Shown here piece after piece: positions 31,903 through 46,600 of a stretch of DNA of 64,000 nucleotides (position 1 is its first letter; every line of letters starts with the position of its first letter). Made by a program: the position numbers and the translations under genes. The DNA comes from Nemopilema nomurai (lineage: Eukaryota; Cnidaria; Scyphozoa; Rhizostomeae; Rhizostomatidae), in NCBI GenBank assembly GCA_003864495.1, contig ML133450.1, forward strand, positions 1,901,734 to 1,965,733, in the 5' to 3' direction. The notes below the pieces were generated by a model. The model made no database searches. It was not told where the DNA came from and saw nothing but the letters and a program-made list of their open reading frames with translations.

Positions 31903-34900
31903 AGAAGATTTTCAAGAAATTGAATGAAGTGAAAAATGCTAAACAAAAGTTTAAGTAGGCCAAATTTACATGTTAATGTAAAGGTTTACAAACAAGAAAT
32001 TATAATTGTTATAATTTTTTTAATAAGGAAAAAATTTAAGAACTAAAGTATAAATCTATAAAAATCTTTGTAATTAAAACTGTAGGTAAATTAGCCAAAT
32101 TACAAATAGAGTCTCAATGAAATTTTTGAAGTGAAAACATCATGCGCTGGAAGCACTGCAGAAAAACATATAACCTAAACCACATACCTGTTTTGGGATA
32201 TCAATAAGCACTTTCACCAGGACACCAAGTTTACATATTCATCTTGTTGCATCAAATGAATTTGATCTTAAGAACCAAAGTTATCTGCTTCAGTTGGAAG
32301 AATCATTGGACACAGTCATATTCCTAGAAATCATTGATAAATTATTATTTTCATGAATAAGATCAAAAGTAACATGGATTTATAACAGGATATGATTATT
32401 AAGAATCAATAACAAGTTTATTAGCTTGGGTTTTGAGCTTTGTTACAGGAAGATTTAGAAAAAAACTAACTTCATCAACAAAGGGCTTATTTCCACCTCA
32501 GGAAAGCTAGTAATTGTGCTTATAGATGTTATGAAATTATAAATCTGATCCCTTTATCAGTCAACTGTATTTTAATTACTTAGGAGAAGTGAAAGTTGAA
32601 AGAACAGGCTGACAGAATTTTGCATATACAGGCAGGAGCAGAAATGTGTCCACAAACACCAAGCAAAAAGAATCTTTGTTGATTAGAGAGAGAAAGGTGT
32701 AGCTCTTGTTGATCAGGCCAAACAAAATAATATGTTTATTACCAACACATGCTTCCAGCAACATCCCAAATGGCCAATATATGGTACAGTATATCAATTG
32801 ACAATATTAGGGCCAATATATGGTGCAGTGTTAATTGCAGAGAGCCAGAAAGACTGGCAAGAACTGATTAGCATTGTTAGGGTTGAAAGTGAGAAAATGG
32901 AAAAAAGTCTAAAACAGCAAAAAGGTAGAGGTGATGGTGGTATCAAAGAAAACAAACACTGCAGTGAACAGATGATTTTAAATATCAAGGAACAATTATC
33001 AGTGCTGATGATAAATAAAACAGAGAGATATGTAGCAGAATTGGTCAGGCAAAGTGTACATTCAAGTAAAAATCTATCAATACCATGCAATACAAGTAAC
33101 TCTATTCAGACAAGGAAAAAAGTGATACAAGCTACATAGAGCTAGTACTCTGGTACTGCTCCAAAACTTGCACAGCCACATAGCAAAACACAAGAGACTA
33201 GAGGCATTTAAAATGTGTTTTTGGAGTTTAATATCGAGGATCTTTATGGGCAGATTTGAGAATGTCAAAATTGGATGCAAAATGCAAATTATCAACTTTG
33301 ACTGGCTGCATTTGCAAATGGATTGTTTGAAAAAGGTTCAAGAGATTGATCATCAATTCTTCAAGCAAGAAACCTGTTAATGAATACAGCTATGCATGGA
33401 GGTACCTAGGATTTTGTATTTCCACAAAAACACTAGAAACCATCCTAAAGAGTTAACCTGTAGACACTTCTTGTTCATCATTAAAATGGAAACTATGATA
33501 CTGGTTAACAATTCCATCTACATACATGCTTATACTCCCATATCAAAACAATTATGCTACCATCAGATAAGTTGAATTTTTGAGAGACTATTTGAATTTC
33601 TTGTTCAGGAAATATTGCTCACTGTTATGTTTTTGTGTTATGTCTTATAGGTTAAAGTTATAGGTCTAATCTGGATGGTTGCAAGTCATCTAAAGAAGGA
33701 CCAGTTTCCTTTTAAGGAGCTCCTTGATACTTGATAGATGAAAAAGTTGTTACATAATTTTTTCAATGTCTATGTAATTCATTTTCTATTACAATGATTC
33801 ATGTGATTCAAGTTGCTCATTTTCTATATGATTGCAATTTCTGAAGCACCCAAGAGATCATGCTGGAGAATAATTCAAAACCATCTTACTAAACTTAAAA
33901 AAAATTCCACAGAAGTTTTGATATAGCCAAACATAAACAACTCTATTTTATCTTTGGCTTTTTAAATCTACCAGCAACCACATGTCTATTTCAAACCTGT
34001 CAGGTTTTTATAAATGATGTGGTCTTGCTGATGATAGCAGCAGTAATAAAAATGACACATAACCCTCAACACTTATCAGACCTTTTGCAATTGATGTTCT
34101 TAAAAAAATTCATTGCTGTTAGACATGGTAGCGATAGATATTGAGAATGGTCGCATAACTTTTGATACATGATAATGATATTTTCAACTTCAATGGTATA
34201 GGCAAATTCAATTATATTTTGATAAAACTCCTGATAATGTGGGAATGTTTGCAAACTCTCTATGATAATTAATGATAATTACAAAAAAATTATAAATAGT
34301 CTAGGTAATTGTTTTTCTTACCTATTAGCATCAATTGCGTCTCTCGCCTTTACTGCATATGGTTACTTTGTGCGTATAGGATATATTCAAGGATTGGGAA
34401 CCTTGTCCTCTTCTTGCACTTCTTTAAATAGGCCAGCCAGAGAGGCATTCAAGTGACGTCTATTACTTTTATGCAACGCATAATGAAGAATGCTTATTAC
34501 TTCACCATTTAAAACATGCATTATCTGTTCAGGTCATGTCTTTGAAATAGAAAATTGCTATTTAAGATGCGAGGGCACTGCTAGCATCGACAAGGAAGAC
34601 TTGAACCTTCCTTCTCAGTTGGCGCATGCGTGGAAAAATTTGGTTTTCTGTGGCAGAACATGGCGGAGTTACTTCTAGAAGAAAAAACATCAGCATAGAA
34701 TTGGCATAAAAAAGGAATTTGAAAGTCAGACATCCCTTCCTTGAATTATCTCCCATATCTATCTCCCACGGAGAACAAAATGTAGTCGCTTTAATAGCAA
34801 AAATTCGGATCCAAGTTGATCTTCTCTCCAACGCCAACCCTTCTAATCTTTGAACATTCACAGTTAAGAAAACCTTGAAAGCCAGATATTTCTCGTAAAG

Positions 34901-37179
34901 CAAAACGTATAAAGCTACATATATAGCATATTTCTTATAGCATCTGCCAATAGAAAAAACAGGTCAGTCAAAACCAGGGACGCCTGCTGGAGATTAGGGC
35001 AGGAGGGGCAGTGTTGGTGCTGAGGGCAAATCGTAGAATCTTTCCACTAAAATAATCGAAAATTCGTGGGGTGGAGTGGGTGTTGGTACATTATAAAATA
35101 TTGGTATGTTCCACCCATACAATTTTGACACTATTCTCCATACAAGTGGGTACAAATTGGCCTTATTCGCAACGTTTGGTTTATGAAATTTAAATGATCA
35201 TGGTGATTTAAATGGTTGGAAAATTCTGATTTCTATATCTAAATAATCTAAACCTAAGTTAAGTCTAAATAATCCGGGGTTGCAGGATCATTAAAGTCCT
35301 GTGTGCCGGACTGTTTGCTTTGTTCCTGACTATAACCTTCATTTTATTACTCACTGGAAGATTCGGAGAATTCGACGCAAAACCCGACGCTGTTTTGAAA
35401 AAATTAACAGTTTCCGGTGTCAAAGATCAACAGTATCAAAAAGGAGTTGTCATCAAGAGTGGCGTAGCGTGAATCTTTTTATAGGGTATTCACTTTCGCC
35501 AAAAAGGCGTGGTTGGGCGTGGCATATAAGAGAGCCAGGTAAGCTATGTGGGGTGAAAAGATTTGAATAACTTGTGCTGGAATCATAGTGAATTTGTTAA
35601 ACCAAGGCTGCCGTTTGTTGGGGTTTTCTTACGACGGAGAAGTTGATGCTTGTGAACCAATTGGTAGGCTAGGCCAATCCGCCTTTGCCCCGAATAAGTA
35701 GCATAGAAATCATCAACAAACGCTAATAGTATAAACGGAAGCTAATTAAGCAAGACAGTTTGTGCCCCAAAATACGCGCCGACAGACACATTAGAGAAGT
35801 GCATACCAACACAACAGGACACAGCATGGCATGTGACTGGCACCTGTGACATTAAAAAGCTGTTTGATACCAAATCCAACCGACTATGTAATTTCCAATG
35901 GTTGGTTAAGAATTGTGACGTTTTAAACGGGCATAGAGTCCTTTTACAAATACAAGGGTTTGGAAATTAGAGGTGGCAGAAGAAATTCCAAACAGCAAAA
36001 ATAAATTTTGCCACATTAATGGTTAGACAAAGTTAAAAAACATTCTAAACATGAAACTGATAGGACTGTGAAATATCTGACTGAAAAGGGAGGTTATTTT
36101 AGGCCGAATCACGCATTCAGTGAAGCTGCCACTTAAGAAGTTTGCATCAGAGGTTGACTTGAAAAGCCATAATAGTGTCAATACCTTTATTATTCTTCGT
36201 AAAATATAAAAACCTGATCCAATAACTAGTTCAAGGTATTGGAGCTTTCGTTAGCTAGGTCGTTTGCATTGGCAATACTTCCCTTTTTTCCTCAACGTGA
36301 AGCCATCTAAGAAGCCCTAAAACGAGATTAATTTTCAGCCTGCACCGAGGTTGGAAGCAGAAAATTTTCTGCTTATTTCTCAATTGTTTTAGCCAACTTG
36401 GTGTTAATATATTCATGAAATTCAGTGCGCTGATTGGTTGGAATTGGGCGGAAGGGATTCACTGCTTATTTCGTGACGTAGTTGAGTTGAAAACAAAGGG
36501 AGTCAGTGGCAGAAACAGCCCAGTTTCTCCTCCTTCGTAGCGCATTCAAAGAAAAGTTCAATGTATCGGCCCTGGTGCATTAACATGCAAATCGAACAGA
36601 GGAACGGAACCTACAGCAGAAAACAACTATTAAGTTGTTGAAATCAGTGACATTTACGGGTTTTAATGTAGTTACTAGGTTTGAACTTTAACGAAAAAGA
36701 TCATTTTGGAAAACATTTTGCCCTGAAATCTGAGGGTATGCACTGCATACCTTGCATACCCTGACGCAACGCCACTGGTCATCAACTAGATTTCTATAAT
36801 GTTATATAATCTTTTCATAGACGTCGTATATTCAAGGGCACTTCTTGTCCCCTCTGCCCCTCCAGGGTAGGGGCCCCTGGTCAAAACATACATACATATA
36901 CATACATAAATTTACTTGATAATCCAGGTCTGGCTAGGGTAACTGGAATATATACAAAGTGTGGGATATGGCACAAAGTAAAAGGTTATAGCCTGGGACA
37001 TTTTTGTGCTATAGCCTCATAACTTCGTGATTTGTGATTTTCGAGTTGGAAACCTGACAACTTGCAAGCTAGCCAACTTGCACAATATTTGTACTTTCAG
37101 CGAATAGAAAAATTAAGAGGAAATAAGCTAAGGTTATAATCTGTGGCAGCAAGTACCTCACTTAAAGCACCAGGTAATG
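31903..37179. other. Intergenic DNA, no gene assigned
   Basis: A 135-codon plus frame (32732-33139) is the longest and resembles no family I know. A CATA-type simple repeat lies at about 36886-36908. An ATGGCGG in a fair start context near 34661 opens only a 12-codon frame. Confidence 0.4.
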
Positions 37180-37185
37180 TTTATT
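37180..37185 (-). terminator. Candidate ACIN1 poly(A) signal
   Basis: AATAAA on the minus strand, about 470 nt past the ACIN1 stop codon. It is chosen as the nearest clear hexamer; no transcript evidence. Confidence 0.3.
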
Positions 37186-37655
37186 GGCTAAAACTAAGTA
37201 ACAACAAAAACTGAACTCGTCTGATTTCAAAATCCAGATGTATGTGATCCAAGCCATGTATGTGAAAAAGAAGACAAATAAAAATTCAAGCAAGCACATT
37301 TCTTTCCTTGTATTTAAGATATTTGTTATGCAACAACTAAAACATTCAGGATAGCTGCTCGATATAACAAACAATGTTTCAAGGCTCTACGGGCCATTTT
37401 GTGGTACTAGCCAACTCGAGCTCTTGAAAGCCCTTATAATAATTTCTTCACTGGCGAAACAGTTTTGAAGACTGTTTGGCAAGATCATTAGTGGGATTTG
37501 TCGAAACTTTAAGGATACAGTTGACAAATATCGATGTGGTTAATCATAAATGGAGCTTTAGAGAAATGGAAAATATTCAAGGACATCAGACGTGTGATGT
37601 AGTGGAGAACAATGTAAATGTCCTTGAAATATAAAACGTTATTAACATGACCAGT

Positions 37656-40600
37656 CTACCTTCGAATCGAGAATTTACCACGATTGTCCTCATCACTACT
37701 CGAGGGAGAAGACGCCTTGGCCTTGCGGTACTGGCCTGGCATTTGGCGAGGTACTCGCTGATCCTTACCGGGTGATCGCCTCCTCTCCACGGCTGAAGGC
37801 CCTCCACCCAGACGGTCGTTCTGGAATCTTCTGGGACTGGGATGATCTCTTCGGGCTTCACTTCTCCCCATCTCTCGCTGCCTGTTCCTATCCTCACGCT
37901 CCCTTTCTCCGCGCTCCCTTTCCCCACGCGTGTCTGCTTCTTGGTTTAATTGCATCCTTTTCTCTCTACGTTGCTCCCTCTCCTTCTCTTTTTCGGCAAT
38001 CTGAAAAAGATCGTGTCTTCAAATATTGATAGAAGCTATGACACGGCAAGCTTAAAAGGAATTGAAAGCATCACTCAATAGGAGATATTGAGATACTTCT
38101 AGACAGTTGCTGCTTTGCATCACAAATGATGGTACGGATTGCCTTTTGATGGTCTTTAAACGGCCTAGGCACCTTCCTCAAAAGCCAATCAAGATCATTA
38201 AAAATCACATTCCAACCAATATAAAACCCCTAACCTGCTCCTTAGTTAGCGGTAGCCAATAGATACAAGGACTTGCTTTCGTTTTTCGAAAGAGATCATC
38301 TAGAAGCTTTCCAGCAGCCTCTTTCTTTTCTTTCGGCTTCGCAGAATCTTCAGCGGCTACAATAAAAAACGACCAGAGGCATTTGAAACGTGTTGCAATA
38401 GGTAGAAGTAAAAATAAACGCTGGCAAGATGTGACTCACAAATACTAATCACTGAAGTAGATATGACAAATTTATGATAGGGACTTGGACTCCATTGAGC
38501 ACAGAACTGAAAAGCAGAGGTATCCCGAACCAAACAGAAAATATTTCAACTGTGGATACAAAAGAAACATAGCGATCTCTTGTGCCTTGATCGCTGGGTT
38601 GTATAGACCAATTGGAAAAGGCAGAAAATAGCAAACCTTTGCCTTCTTCCTCGCGCGGTCTTTCGTTTTTGCGAGAAATCCTTTCCTCGTCTCTGCTGCG
38701 ATCTCTCGAGAGCTTCTCTTCTACAGCTTGATCTCGACTTGGTTTTCTCTCTTCTATTTTCTTGGGAGATGGAGCTATCCCGAGCTTGCCTCCCGTCTCT
38801 CTATACATCTAAGAGTTAAAGAAGATTGCGCTTAATAAATGAAGATTACATATCAGAGCTGCCCATATATCATTACTGCAACATTTTTGCAACTTATAGC
38901 ATCGCAACTGATTGGCTGAGAGAGCATTGCTGCTCAAAACTGATTGGTCGAAAAAGCATCCTAAGTTGCGGAGGTCTCGACCCGGACCAGTCACAACACT
39001 TATAACTTAGATTGATTTGACCAAAAATCAAATTCTTTGTTTCCTATACTTGCTGAAGCACATTCAAAACGGCCTGGCGCCTTTTTGAAATAACGGTTAC
39101 GTTTCAAAATACACAGGCTCCGTATCCTTAGCAAATAACCAGCGAGACCAACTAAACGTGAGTTATATCAAACACGAGACGAAGAAGGACAAATCACCTC
39201 ATCGTTCAAAGCGAAGTCAGCTGACAGCAGCTTGGGGTTTGCCGCGGGCCATCTGCATCCATGAATCGAGGCACGGCTTTCAACGGCTTCCTCCTCCGTA
39301 GCATACTAAATGGAAAGGCTCAGGTTTATTTCATGACAAGATTGGAAGCATATTGGTCATTGTGAAAATGCAAGTGAGCCAGGTTTAAAATGCATCTATC
39401 CCTCTATGCGGGAAATAGCTGCTGATGGCTGTAGCGGGAAACCAAATCAGCATTCCGTTCACGCTGTATCAAAACAGTTCAGATCCCTAACCCTGCAACA
39501 GGCATTCTACTCACACAAATACCAAAGGTATGCAACAATTTTGATCCTACTAGCCGTAACAGTTTTGTTTCAGTATGAACGCGAGTTCACACTGATTTTC
39601 TAGAGATGAGAAGCGTTTGCTACAATTTTACGGATAATAAAAGCAAGGGAACCGTGTAGATTTAAAAACCGAAGCAAAAATTAATGTAGAACAAGCAAAA
39701 AGCAAATATGTTTTCAAAAAACAAGTATATTATACAATCAGTGCTCTCGCTGCCAATGCTGTTGACTTACGACCTTACCGTAACATAGCAATGCGATTTA
39801 ATGTGGTTGATCCAGAATCCGTCTTCAACAACTGTTCCAGATTTACTCAGGAACTCTCGCAGCTGCCGTAACGTGAAAGGTCGCACCAAGTTACGAATAC
39901 TGAGAATTCGAGATGGGTCATTTCTGGCGGGGCTGGGAGACTTTTCTCGAACAAAATCAGGATCTTCCGAGGACACACCGGGTAATAGAGAAACTTTTTC
40001 ATCTACAAGTGGGAAAAAGACTGTCATTTTCAAATTCTTGGACGTTCCACTCTTAGAAAGTGATTTGCTAACCTGAATTGAGATAACATACTTTAAGGCA
40101 GAAAAAAGCAAAAGCTTTTTACACTAGCAATTTCCCTCAGATGAAATTTTTCTCACGAAATCAAGTGCGGGGAGGCTCTAAAGAAAATTTAAACAAATTT
40201 GGAAAACTTTTTGTGAATAAAGAAAAACATCTATGAGAGAGACATTTTTGGCTTCTGAAAGAAATTAATTAGTAAGAGGCTCTAACATTGCAGGTTTTCT
40301 TAGAGGTGGCAATATTTGACAAGCAGCCAATCATATACTCATCCAGTAAGATTTGCAAAGTGATTGATTTTATGAAAACCAGGTTGATTTATACCATCAG
40401 CATCGACGTTGGTGAACCGAGAAAGCGACCAACAAGCGATCCGTCATCCAATAACATACACACACATAATCGACCACATTCAACATTTATTTCCCACAAA
40501 TTGATTGCTTTTTGTTAGCTGCATCCAGAGTTCTCTCACGAAAGACAAATGTCCAAACTGCTGATTTGCTGCAATCGAAAGACGTTCATGATTTGGCTTG

Positions 40601-43600
40601 GATCTCAAAGTTTCTCGTTCTTTTTTCTGCTTGCAAAGGACGAGTTCCCTTAGCGCGTAAAGGACAAATGCAAGTTCCTTGTCACAGAAAGTCAGCTTCA
40701 GCACGTCTTGTAGCAGGAACAAGCAGTTTTTGTCTCAAATATTCCAACGATCTCTCTGACAAAACGAGTGAGAGAAAATGCAACATGGAACATAATGAGA
40801 CTTCGTGTACTGACATTAACAACGTCAGTATGTCCTTCATCAGAACGTGTCCATTGTAGTAACTCTTTCATTCAATCCCCAGATATTGTAAACCACTATC
40901 TTTGAACAACAGTATTCGTAACAATTGACATTCACTAATGAATTCAACAATGCATCTGGGCACCAAATATTGCTTCGAAGAAACACTGCCATATTTTGCA
41001 TGTGAATTTCAGCAACACAATGCAGCAAAAGCCAATGCAGTTGGAAATCGAACCGTTGGCGGGTCCGAAAACGAGTCCCACAAGTGACAAGTACAATTTT
41101 CAATCTCGTGTTGCAGCTGTATACGCAAATCGATACTCTTGTCACAAGCATTCGTGACAAATGGTGCATTTTACTGTGTTCCATAGACGAGTCAATGCAT
41201 TTTCAAGCTCTTTCAAACCAAGGCATATGTTGTGAAAAGAGCGTTTTCAAGCCAGCGGACAAAGTTAGTTCTTTTCTCCTCATACCGACAGCGTCATTAA
41301 AATTAGGGACATCCACTCGTCACATGGGATGTCTAGGCCAGTGAATCGCTTCGCTGATGTGCAAATCCAACCTCTCCAAACGTCCATCAAAGAGGAAGTT
41401 ACAGAAAGATACCACCAATCTTATTTCTTGGCATTCTTTTGAAGTTTAGGGTAGAAAACAGATAACGAAAAACATGAAAAAATACGAAAAGCAGCAGTGT
41501 TGTAGGATATCACTGCTCTGTGAGTATTTACTTTAGAGTGAACAAGTTAAAGCATGAAAACGTATGGAAGAAGAAAATCAGCCTTGCACGCTCGCCACTT
41601 TCTAAGAAATCAGTGTTTCACAAAGGAACTCCTTCCTAAGGCTACAATTTAACTTATCGATCAAAATGACTAATTTATCTAGAGGACTAATTTTGGTGAT
41701 TGGGAACAATATCCGCACTAAATTGCTATCTATGCCTCTCAGATCGACTCTGGGCTGTTTGACTAAAGCAAGACTAGTGCCAATGACATACTTGCAAGGA
41801 TTCACAGATCCATTTATAGCATTGTTTCAACCTCGTACGATGGCTTTTCATTGCGATTCTCCTATGGTGACCGCGCTTGAACTACTATATTCCCACAAAA
41901 AACGTGAAATCATGAAGGCTTTACCTGGAATAATAACTTCGATGTCCTTTTCAGGCTGGATATCCTCTTCCTTTTCAGACTCTACCTTCGGTTCGGTTCT
42001 CTGTAGCTTCACTGTATCTTTGGTGCTTATTCTTACAATCCTGCCTCTTCTAACTTCCTTCTTGAAGTTCCCTTCCTCTGTTTCTTCGGTTTCTCCAGCT
42101 TCTGTGCAATATTTTCAAAAATGATGGGTTAGAAAGTGAGAAGTGGACAAGACAGGTGGTGCTTTTTAACAAATCGCGCCGAACAGAACTAACAACATTT
42201 GAACATCATTTACATTTGTATTAAGATATAAGAAACCATGTAAACGATAATCAGATAGGCGATTCTTTTCTGCATTGTTTTGTTTCCGAAAGATACCGAG
42301 TTTACTCTTAGAATAATCCCTAAGAAACGATGCAGCGAAATGACAAGATAGATCGAACAATGAATGCCTGATTAGGTGTCATTTTGATACTACAAAAAAA
42401 ATCAACGACCAGCCAACACGTATAGCCCTAAAAAGCAAACCTTTTAGATTAGTATCGTCCTCCGGCTGCAGAGACTCAGGAGCGGTCGGGTCGTCGATTT
42501 CTCCCTCTTCCATCTCGCCATAATCGAGCCCAAGTCCCAAGGGGTCTTCAATAACCGGGGGTATAAGTGACACTTCTGGTATAATGCTCTGCAAAAAGAA
42601 TAGAAAAGTTTCAAACTTGTTTGTCAAATCTATTCAGAAAGTGACTTCGACTCGATTCGAATGACTTCGTTTTTGCAATGGCTCTGAGGAGCATTTATAA
42701 ATGGATTGCTGCGCAGTTTTAGTAAACAGGCTCTTTAATGTTGCAATAAATACCTTGAGTGAATCCGTGCTTATTGTAAGTGATTCCTTGCTCGCACTAG
42801 AGCCCCATCTCCGTTTTCTTGGAACTACAGACTCCTGTTTAGCAGATAACCCTAAAGGAGTGAGGATATTTTACAGTCAGTGTGTTGCATAAATACCTTT
42901 ATGTACTTCTTCTCTTTCTAAGTATAAAATCACTCATGGTTTAATTTAAGTCTATCATTTGCTTACCTTTAAATTCTTAAAGAGAACGCATTTTAATTCT
43001 ACTCACTTGTTCACAGCAACATATATTGCACTAGCCAAAACTCAGAACTGATAAACAGTTCACTTTTACTTAATATATGTGTGAATCATGAAAAAATTAA
43101 CAATTAAAACAGTCTTTTTGCTCATTAAGATGTGTGAGCATGTAAGCAGTAAAAAACCGGAAAATCTACCAAATGCTTTCAAATCATGTGAGTAGCTTCA
43201 CATCTACGACCAATGATTGAGAAAATATCATTTCATGCAATATCCTACCATCCTCTGACGGTGGGGCAAGCCTTCTCTTCTTTAGATGCACTGGAACAAT
43301 TTGCTTCTAAATAGAAAAAATTGCTTTAAAAATATTGCTTCATGGCAACAATTAAGAGCATCTTTCCATCAAAGTTAAAAACTTTCATAAACTTTGAAAA
43401 CCCAAAAAAATTGAAGCAAAAAAAAGACAACATATATCAAAATCTAAAAAAACACCAAAGAGTTCTTGATGCACACATACTTTGGGTTGTTTTGCTTCTT
43501 GTGAGTCCTGAGCTTCTTCCTCAGCATCATCCTTCTGTTTCTCTATAACTTCACTGCTCTTCCCTGCTTCTTCCTTCTGTTCTGCATCTACACACTCCTT

Positions 43601-46600
43601 GCTCTCCATAATATCATCTTCCGCTTCTTCATCATTGCCAATCTCCTTGCTCTCTTTTTCCATTCCTCCTTCTGTTACCATTTCTATGCATTCCTCCAAC
43701 ATGATGCCTTCTTCCTCTGCTTCTTCATCCTGAATTTCTTCAATCACTTCAGGCTCCTTTATATCATCTGCTTCTTCCATTTCAACTCCTTTTTCTGGGT
43801 GGTAATCAAAAGAGAACATCATAAGAAGTAAGAAGTTAAAAACGAGAAGAGGGGACTCTTTTGATTTTAGCCTTGTTGGCAACTGCTGCTAGAAAAAGAC
43901 AGGTAAATAAATTTCAACAGGAAAATGCAGTGAACCAGTTGAATATAATTTTCTCCCAATCTATTTACTTAAACATGACTGCACTCTTACACTGAATATT
44001 TTTTAAGCAAATAAAAAAGTGAATTTGCAAGTTCAAGCAAATGAATTTTCTATAATAACAATTAGCATACTAGGCAAGTCAGATGAGTAAGGAAAGACTT
44101 GTGACAATATTTGAAATGTGAAATGACAAATCAAATATACATCATGATTTTGTCATTAAGAGATTCATCATCATTCTTGCCATTTTCAAATCCAAAATAA
44201 TATTGCCAAATCTAAAATGGAGCTCAACTAGCAACTCATGAATCACAATATCTTCACAATAACTAGGAACATATTTGTGTTTGTTGTGATGCATAAACTT
44301 ACAACTGAACACACATAGTTACAAACAGAAATGACCCTACATTATATTTGTTTTTTTCACGCACACATTACGACATACATGAATCTACATGTTATATGAT
44401 GCTTGTTGTCTGTCAAAGAGTGCCTCCTGCCAAATGGACATACAGTACATCAGATGCTATTGCTTCAAACCAGCACATTCTATATTCAAAGAAAGGAAAT
44501 ATATATCTGTACTCTTGAAATTACCATTGTGGATATGAGTATCTGGTTCAGCTAAATCGGGTGAATTTTCAGCAGCTTCAGCCTGAATAGATTCTTCAAT
44601 ATTTTCTGGTATATAATTTTCAACTTCCTCTTGTTTCGAATGCTCTATAATGTTAGAATTTTCTTCATGAGACAAATCAAGCTTATTTTCAACTGGCATT
44701 TCAGAGGACCCTTCAGCACCTTCTTGCTCAGTCTCTTGTGATTCTGCACTCTGTGAAACTGGAAAATCTCTTGCTTCAATATTTTCTGCTTCTGCTTGCA
44801 CATCAGCATCTTCTTGGTCCTTGCCAATAACAGCTTCATGATGAGAAACTGCAGCAACATCATCATTCACCCCAGGAATGCTTCTCTCAAACTCAGAGTA
44901 TGAGTCCTCAAAACTGGAGTCAACAACTTTTGCTGGCCCATGATCACCAGCATTTGTGTTTTCGGTTACCTGAGACTCATTGCTACCTGTCAAATGAACC
45001 AAAACAAATTTTCTCACTGATATAAACCTTTGATATCAATTTTAAGAAAAAGCAGTCATTTTGATACTTTCTTAACATGAAATGTGCTGCTGTTATGGAT
45101 ATATGATACACAAATTGTGTACGAACATTTTTTGAGGCAACCATCAAAACCAAAAAACAACCAAGTCCATCTGCAAATTCTCTGATCCATATTAGACATG
45201 GATCCCTTGTGGCTCATACTCAATAAAGATAATAATGGTTCTATCATTAAATATTTAAATATTCTAAACTTGGCCATATGCAATAAACTGAGCTACTTGT
45301 CAATAGGCATGCACATTAATGAAGAGTTTGAGCCACTTATCAAGATGGCTATCAAAATGGGGAGGTTAATAGCAACAAATGGCGCTACTACAGCTAAGGA
45401 CAGAGGCCTTTTCTTTGTAATCTGGTGGACTTTGCCTCATGCCATAGAAACTAAAGCCAAAATTCATAATACCAGCATATGCTTGGTGTGAAGGTATCAA
45501 AGCAAATCCACATACAGTGCAAATGCATCATTCACTTATCAACTAATCAGCACATCAATGTCACATTGAAAAAACATTGAAAATCAGAGTCTCCTAAGGT
45601 ATACATTGCATGCTTGAATGAGTGCATACATCAAATAGCAATCAACACACAATGTGGTCCATGCTGCATGTTCAGCAAAGATTAAAGAAATGGCCAGTGA
45701 GGAAATTGAAGATTTAAGCTATGGGAAGATGAATCTATAATGGTTACTCCGAAGGACTAAATAAAATCATGGCAAGGCACAGGGGGCAATTGTGTGTGAA
45801 GCATTGAGAGAAACATGGGCAAAAGCATGGTCAGGAAAGTAGATTACAAAAAACTTTTAATAACAGAGTTAAAACATGGAAGAGAAACTAACATTGTTTG
45901 ACAGCAAATGTATAATTTAGGATGTAATTATCAAAGACAGGTTTAGAGTGATTAAGTAGGTTGACAGCCTCTTCTAGCATGATATATACCAAGCGCTGGT
46001 TAACCTCAATTTGAATACTAGTCCATCAATTTGCTAAATAAATACCTGAATGGTTTTTTTTCCTTTCTTCTTCAGCTTCTTCAGCCTCTATAGCCTAAAA
46101 AGAACATTTGAATTGTTGGTATTGAAGCAAATGCAAAAAGACACATCTATAAATAAGGTAATAAAGGAATAAATGAAACAGGCTTTTTTGTTTTACCAAA
46201 ACTTTCAATCACTTGCAAAAACCATAAATTCTATGATAGTTTACTCTGTACATTTGATAACTTGCTCAAGTTCTTGTCAATTTGTCTGCAGTTTTTATGC
46301 ATCATCAAATTCTCATTATTCTTAAGATGGGGTGTATCTGTTTACTATTACTCAATGGATTGTTTGCACTAGAGAAGTCGTGTGTGGGCTAGGCCATCCA
46401 TGTGGGCTATATTTTACAAAAAGGTCTTAGTGAATATACATCCTATTTTCATGAATGAAAGACACATTAAAATTGAAATCAACACTGAAAAGAAAATATC
46501 AATACTGCAGCGGTGTCATGAAAATGACTTCATGCCAGACAGAAAAAAGGTTGCCAATTACTATAATGAAACATTTAACCAAATGATATATGTTTATTCA

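Noticed and set aside
32732..33139. 135-codon plus frame as a gene
   Set aside because: Composition resembles translated AT-rich non-coding DNA, and it includes a short internal DNA repeat; no domain seen.
40512..40859. Plus-strand gene inside the ACIN1 intron
   Set aside because: The frame is open but has no recognisable domain, and an overlapping minus frame is equally open.
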